From the NCBI RefSeq assembly GCF_029983095.1, contig NZ_CP120467.1, forward strand, positions 1,107,001-1,171,000: 64,000 nt of DNA. The letters run 5' to 3'. The position numbers were made by a program, and so were the translations under genes. Source of the stretch: Enterococcus montenegrensis (GTDB lineage Bacteria; Bacillota; Bacilli; Lactobacillales; Enterococcaceae). This document shows positions 59,965-64,000 of the stretch, piece after piece (positions within the stretch are counted from its first letter, which is position 1; each line of letters begins with the position of its first letter). Below the pieces are notes generated by a model. The model had not been told where the DNA came from, ran no database searches, and saw only the letters and a list, made by a program, of their open reading frames with translations.

Positions 59965-61218
59965 ATGAAATTATTTATTATTGGTGGCGGTGGTCGTGAA
60001 CACGCCATTGCTAAGAAATTGTTAGCAGATGAAAAAGTGGAACAGGTATTTTGTGCTCCGGGAAATCCAGGGATGAAGCAAGATGGGATAATAACTGTTG
60101 CCATTGCAGAAAACGAGCATGAAAAACTCATTGACTTTGCTAAGAAAGAAAATGTTACGTGGACTTTTGTTGGGCCTGAAGCCCCGCTACAAAGAGGGAT
60201 TGTCGATGATTTTCAAAAGGCAGGTTTACTAATTTTTGGTCCGAATCAAAAGGCAGCGCAGATTGAAAGTTCAAAAGATTTCGCCAAACAAATTATGGTA
60301 AATAATCAGATTCCAACCGCAGCTTATAAAACTTTTTCTGATTATCAAAAAGCGGCGGCTTACGTTGAGGAAAAAGGTGCCCCAATTGTCATTAAAGCTG
60401 ATGGATTAGCGGCTGGAAAAGGTGTAGTCGTAGCTGAAACAATAGAAGAAGCACTAACGGCGTTAGCCGACATGTTAGAGGGAAATCGTTTTGGTGAAAG
60501 TGGTGCTAAGGTAGTCGTCGAAGAATTTTTAGCTGGAGAAGAATTTTCCTTATTGGCGTTTGTTAAAAATGAAGAAGTCTATCCTATGGTTATTGCCCAA
60601 GACCATAAACGCGCCTATGACGGAGATAAAGGACCAAATACCGGCGGCATGGGTGCATATTCCCCTGTACCGCAAATCAGTGATGAAATGGTGACAAAGG
60701 CAGTTAAAGAAATTTTGGAACCTGCGGCTTATGGCATGGTAAAAAACGGCACACCTTTTACTGGAATTTTGTATGCTGGCTTAATAGCGACAAAAGATGG
60801 GGCCAAAGTAATCGAATTTAATGCACGCTTTGGTGATCCAGAAACACAAGTTGTCTTACCGCGCTTAAAATCTAGTTTAGCAGATATTATTACGGCACTT
60901 TTAAAAGGGACAAAACCGGTGGTGACGTGGCATGATCAGGCAGCATTTGGGGTAGTCGTTGCCGCACAAGGCTATCCTGGCGATTATCAAAAAGGTATGG
61001 TATTGCCACAAACTACAACTGAAAAGACAGAATTATATTATGCTGGGACAGCTAAAAAAGCTGAAAACTTAGTCGCAGCCGGTGGTAGAATTTTCTTAGT
61101 CGCAGCCCAAGCTAGCGATTTGAAAACGGCCCGCGATGAGGTTTATGAAGCGCTAGCTCAAATGGACTTGCCGCAAATGTTTTATCGCAAGGATATTGGC
61201 GCAAGAGCATTCAAATAA
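59965..61218 (+). CDS. purD: GAR synthetase
   Basis: ATP-grasp ligase that joins glycine to phosphoribosylamine; 417 residues. It begins MKLFIIGGGGREHAIAKKLL and has FVGPEAPLQRGIVDDF, IVIKADGLAAGKGVVVAET, QDHKRAYDGDKGPNTGGMGA and EFNARFGDPETQVVLPRL. GAGAGGA precedes the ATG. Last gene of the second pur unit. Confidence 0.97.
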   Translation: MKLFIIGGGGREHAIAKKLLADEKVEQVFCAPGNPGMKQDGIITVAIAENEHEKLIDFAKKENVTWTFVGPEAPLQRGIVDDFQKAGLLIFGPNQKAAQIESSKDFAKQIMVNNQIPTAAYKTFSDYQKAAAYVEEKGAPIVIKADGLAAGKGVVVAETIEEALTALADMLEGNRFGESGAKVVVEEFLAGEEFSLLAFVKNEEVYPMVIAQDHKRAYDGDKGPNTGGMGAYSPVPQISDEMVTKAVKEILEPAAYGMVKNGTPFTGILYAGLIATKDGAKVIEFNARFGDPETQVVLPRLKSSLADIITALLKGTKPVVTWHDQAAFGVVVAAQGYPGDYQKGMVLPQTTTEKTELYYAGTAKKAENLVAAGGRIFLVAAQASDLKTARDEVYEALAQMDLPQMFYRKDIGARAFK

Positions 61219-61249
61219 ATTCAGAACAACAGCAGGATATATGTTTGTA

Positions 61250-61295
61250 AAACAGCAGGTGGGACAAAATGTTTGTCTTGTCTGCTGTTTTTATT
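61250..61295 (+). terminator. Terminator of the purC-purD operon
   Basis: AACAGCAGGTGGGACAAA pairs with TTTGTCTTGTCTGCTGTT with mismatches, then TTTTATTT. The right part of the sequence, including TGGGACAAAA, has the form of a common enterococcal intergenic element. Confidence 0.75.
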
Positions 61296-61403
61296 TGTGG
61301 AGGATTTTTTAAATTAAGTTGTTAGCGTTTTCTCTAAGTTGTGTTAAAATTTAACAGGAAGCAATTTTTAATGAATTATATTTGCAAATTTGGAGGTTAC
61401 AAG

Positions 61404-62318
61404 ATGAAACAAGTTAACTTTGGACCAAATGAATTAGGTGTCTCTAGTGTCGTCTTAGGTTGTATGCGAATTACTGAGGCCAAAGATCCTGTCGCGGTGA
61501 TTCACGCAGCCGTAGAAAATGGCATCAACTTTTTTGATCATGCGGATATTTACGGGCAAGGAAAATGCGAAGAAATTTTTGCAGAAGCTTTTGCTAAAAC
61601 CGGCTATAAAAGAGAAGATATGTTTATCCAAAGTAAGTGTGGCATTGTCCCAGGTAAAATGTTTGATTTTTCAAAAGAACATATCATATCTTCAGTAGAA
61701 AAAAGCTTGAAACGCTTAAATGTCGACTATCTAGATGCACTATTACTACATCGCCCAGATACATTGATGGAGCCAGAAGAAGTAGCGGCAGCTTTTGATC
61801 AATTGGAGTCAGAAGGTAAAGTAAAATATTTTGGGGTCAGCAATCAATACTCACGCCAAATCGAATTGTTAAAAAAATATGTGCGCCAACCCTTAGTTGC
61901 CAATCAATTACAATTTGGAATTATGCATACGGGCATGATTGATTTTGGCTTACATGTGAATATGACAGATTCTCGTAGTGTTGATCACGACGATGGTATT
62001 TTGGAATTTTCACGGTTGAATGATATGACAATTCAAGCTTGGTCACCTTATCAGTATGGATTTTTTGAAGGGGTCTTTATTGGTAACGAGAAATTCCCTG
62101 AATTAAATAAAAAATTAACAGAAATGGCTGAAAAGTATAATACGACACCAACTGGTATTGCGTCAGCCTGGATTTTACGTCATCCGGCCAATATGCAAGT
62201 GATTGCTGGTACTATGAATCCGCAACGAATTGAAGAAATCGCCAAAGCTAGTGATGTGGTAATGGCAAAAGAAGATTGGTATGACATTTATTTAGCAGCA
62301 GGAAATGATTTGCCATAA
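61404..62318 (+). CDS. Aldo/keto reductase (YdhF-like)
   Basis: NADPH-dependent oxidoreductase of 304 residues. INFFDHADIYGQGKCEEIF holds the catalytic Asp and Tyr, FIQSKCGIVPG the Lys and DALLLHRPDTLMEPEEVA the His; YFGVSNQYSRQIELL and TGIASAWILRHPANMQVIAG complete the cofactor site. TGGAGG is 7 nt before the ATG at 61404; the frame is open to 61341 with no ribosome site. The substrate is unknown. It sits between the pur operon and guaC, but nothing ties it to purines. Confidence 0.92.
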   Translation: MKQVNFGPNELGVSSVVLGCMRITEAKDPVAVIHAAVENGINFFDHADIYGQGKCEEIFAEAFAKTGYKREDMFIQSKCGIVPGKMFDFSKEHIISSVEKSLKRLNVDYLDALLLHRPDTLMEPEEVAAAFDQLESEGKVKYFGVSNQYSRQIELLKKYVRQPLVANQLQFGIMHTGMIDFGLHVNMTDSRSVDHDDGILEFSRLNDMTIQAWSPYQYGFFEGVFIGNEKFPELNKKLTEMAEKYNTTPTGIASAWILRHPANMQVIAGTMNPQRIEEIAKASDVVMAKEDWYDIYLAAGNDLP

Positions 62319-62358
62319 ATTAATTATAATTTCTGATAATAAATAGCGTGAAAACGAT

Positions 62359-62386
62359 AATCGTTCGGAATTTCCGAACGATTTTT
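62359..62386 (+). promoter_or_regulatory. Palindromic double PurBox of guaC, also terminator of the reductase gene
   Basis: ATTTCCGAACGAT (62370-62382) matches AWWWCCGAACWWT except for a G at position 11. A second, inverted copy (62360-62372) overlaps it, so AATCGTTCGGAA and TTCCGAACGATT form a 12-bp palindrome that ends in TTTTT. The central G of the forward box (62376) is 65 nt before the first base of the guaC -10. Confidence 0.75.
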
Positions 62387-62417
62387 GTGTTTTAAGAAAA
62401 TATTTACGATTATTCTG

Positions 62418-62446
62418 TTGCATTTCTGAATAAGATGGGCTAAATT
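62418..62446 (+). promoter_or_regulatory. Promoter of guaC
   Basis: TTGCAT (62418-62423), 17-nt spacer, TAAATT (62441-62446), 51 nt before the ATG. Confidence 0.65.
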
Positions 62447-62497
62447 ACATAGGGCGCAAAAAATGTGACCCAAATAAACAAATGGAGGCTATTCATT

Positions 62498-63484
62498 ATG
62501 TTTGATATGAAAGTTTTTGATTATGAAGATGTTCAACTGATTCCAAATAAATGTATCGTAAGTTCTCGTTCCGAGTGTGATACAACGGTAACCTTAGGGA
62601 AGCACTCGTTTAAAATGCCGGTAGTACCTGCTAATATGCAGACGATTATCGATGAAAATATCGCGGAATTTTTAGCTGAAAATGGCTATTTCTACATTAT
62701 GCATCGTTTCAATGAAGATGCCCGTATTCCTTTTATCAAAAAAATGCAAAGTCGTAACTTGATTACGTCAATTAGTGTTGGCGTAAAACCTCATGAGTAC
62801 ACTTTTGTTGAAGAATTGGCAGCAGAAAATCTAGTGCCAGACTACATTACAATTGATATTGCCCATGGGCATGCTAATGCTGTGATTGAAATGATTCAAC
62901 ACATTAAACGTTTATTGCCAGAGACATTTGTCATTGCCGGTAACGTGGGAACACCAGAAGCAGTTCGTGAATTGGAAAATGCTGGTGCGGATGCAACTAA
63001 AGTTGGAATTGGACCAGGTAAAGTTTGTATCACTAAAATTAAAACAGGCTTTGGTACAGGGGGCTGGCAATTAGCAGCTGTGCGTTGGTGTGCAAAAGCG
63101 GCCAGAAAACCAATCATTGCCGACGGCGGAATTAGAACCCACGGAGATATTGCAAAATCCGTTCGTTTTGGTGCTACCATGGTTATGATTGGCTCGCTGT
63201 TTGCTGGGCATGAAGAATCTCCAGGGGAAACCAAAGTACAAGACGGTGTTGTCTTGAAGGAATATTTTGGTAGTGCTTCTGAATTTCAAAAAGGTGAAAA
63301 GAAAAATGTAGAAGGTAAGAAAATTTGGATTCCTTACAAAGGTAAGCTTGCAGATACCTTGGTGGAAATGAAACAGGACTTACAGTCATCGATCTCTTAT
63401 GCGGGCGGCAAAGACTTAGAAGCAATTCGCAAAGTCGATTATGTGATTGTGAAAAACTCTATTTTTAATGGCGATACGATTTAA
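62498..63484 (+). CDS. guaC: GMP reductase
   Basis: Reduces GMP to IMP with NADPH, returning guanine nucleotides to the common pool. The 328-residue protein has [15 protein letters not shown], the catalytic Cys in [33 protein letters not shown] and [20 protein letters not shown], then the YAGG segment near the C-terminus. There is no CBS domain, which excludes IMP dehydrogenase. TGGAGG lies 9 nt before the ATG at 62498. Confidence 0.95.
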   Translation: MFDMKVFDYEDVQLIPNKCIVSSRSECDTTVTLGKHSFKMPVVPANMQTIIDENIAEFLAENGYFYIMHRFNEDARIPFIKKMQSRNLITSISVGVKPHEYTFVEELAAENLVPDYITIDIAHGHANAVIEMIQHIKRLLPETFVIAGNVGTPEAVRELENAGADATKVGIGPGKVCITKIKTGFGTGGWQLAAVRWCAKAARKPIIADGGIRTHGDIAKSVRFGATMVMIGSLFAGHEESPGETKVQDGVVLKEYFGSASEFQKGEKKNVEGKKIWIPYKGKLADTLVEMKQDLQSSISYAGGKDLEAIRKVDYVIVKNSIFNGDTI

Positions 63485-63492
63485 GTAGTATT

Positions 63493-63525
63493 TTAACCAC
63501 GACTGTCGACAGTCGTGGTTTTTTT
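63493..63525 (+). terminator. Terminator after guaC
   Basis: A perfect 26-nt palindrome (63495-63520) followed by a T-run. Confidence 0.88.
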
Positions 63526-63551
63526 CATCTTGTTACAGGTTATGCTAGAAT
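63523..63551 (+). promoter_or_regulatory. Possible promoter of the epimerase gene
   Basis: TTTCAT (63523-63528), 17-nt spacer, extended -10 TGCTAGAAT (TAGAAT at 63546-63551). Confidence 0.4.
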
Positions 63552-63616
63552 GAAGACGAAGGATTAGATGTTATTTGTGATCGAAATTTATTATTTTTTT
63601 TGAAAGAGGGGATAAA

Positions 63617-64000
63617 ATGACAATCAAAGTCATGTCGATTTTTGGTACACGACCAGAAGCGATTAAGATGGCACCAGTTATTAAAGCGCTGGAAAAAGAT
63701 ACGCGTTTTGAATCAATTGTCACTATAACAGCACAGCATCGTGAAATGCTAGATCAAGTGATGGAAATCTTTTCGTTAAAAGCGGATTTTGACTTGGATA
63801 TTATGAGTAACGGGCAGACGTTGACTGATATTACGACCAAAGTTTTATTGGAATTACAGCCAGTGTTAAAACAAGCACGACCAGATATCGTGTTAGTTCA
63901 CGGGGATACTACAACAACGTTTGCTGCGGCAACTGCCGCTTTTTATCAGCAAATTCCAATTGGTCACGTCGAAGCCGGATTAAGAACTTATAAAAAATAT
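63617..64000 (+). CDS. wecB: UDP-N-acetylglucosamine 2-epimerase, 5' part only
   Basis: Interconverts UDP-GlcNAc and UDP-ManNAc for wall or capsule glycans. 128 codons are visible before the window ends. [56 protein letters not shown] and [13 protein letters not shown] are family signatures. GAGGGG lies about 6 nt before the ATG. WecB and MnaA are names for the same enzyme family; the choice depends on the pathway, which is not in view. Confidence 0.93.
   Translation, partial: MTIKVMSIFGTRPEAIKMAPVIKALEKDTRFESIVTITAQHREMLDQVMEIFSLKADFDLDIMSNGQTLTDITTKVLLELQPVLKQARPDIVLVHGDTTTTFAAATAAFYQQIPIGHVEAGLRTYKKY

Noticed and set aside
62348..62362. Possible cre site (GTGAAAACGATAATC) before guaC
   Set aside because: Two mismatches at important positions, and the right end overlaps the PurBox palindrome.

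Overview
This is a chromosomal window from an AT-rich, low-GC Gram-positive bacterium of the order Lactobacillales. Enterococcaceae, or a close relative such as Vagococcus or Carnobacteriaceae, is the best fit. The grounds are the hslU-codY junction, parE-parC followed by pfl-pflA, family II pyrophosphatase PpaC, the ParC and PurF sequence types, strong AAAGGAG ribosome sites with frequent TTG/GTG starts, and lactic-acid-bacterium style PurBoxes. I see no phage, insertion sequence, CRISPR array or rRNA; there is one tRNA gene. The window opens inside hslU and closes inside a UDP-GlcNAc 2-epimerase gene.

Layout: 1-4.2 kb holds the hslU 3' part, codY, an aldose-1-epimerase-like gene, plsY (minus) and a CoA-binding protein. 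4.5-9.1 kb is parE-parC. 9.3-14.5 kb is pfl, pflA, ppaC and a DUF1803-like gene. 14.7-17.2 kb holds unknown and membrane proteins. 17.7-27.8 kb is a complete glycogen operon (glgB-glgC-glgD-glgA-glgP-amylase) behind a good CcpA (cre) site. 27.9-33.4 kb holds unknown small proteins, tRNA-Leu(GAG), an AlaA-type aminotransferase, an HTH/TPR regulator and nagA. 33.6-37.7 kb is an ABC transporter whose permease is broken by one in-frame TAA. 37.8-40.8 kb is an orphan OadG-like/OadB sodium-pump pair and a divergent pair of aromatic-acid-exporter-like genes. 41-44.7 kb holds an oxidoreductase, a VanY-like carboxypeptidase, a glucosaminidase and a TIM-barrel-like protein. 45.3-63.5 kb is purine metabolism: guanine riboswitch-xpt-pbuX, purEKB, purCSQLFMNHD, an aldo/keto reductase and guaC.

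The most informative signal is regulatory. Three purine promoters (purE, purC, guaC) each carry a PurBox whose central G lies 64-65 nt upstream of the first base of the -10 hexamer. That places it at about -76 to -77 from the start of transcription, the position known for activation by Lactococcus PurR. At guaC the box is half of a palindrome that also serves as the terminator of the upstream gene. The xpt-pbuX unit instead uses a C74-type guanine riboswitch with a fully readable antiterminator/terminator switch. De novo synthesis, salvage and GMP-to-IMP conversion are therefore controlled by two separate mechanisms in one 18-kb stretch.

I did not find a clearly new multi-gene system. The best candidates for undescribed biology are the unknown genes at 14769, 27986, 28786, 42025, 44872 and 50714, the orphan oxaloacetate decarboxylase subunits, and the hairpin in the glgC translation start region.
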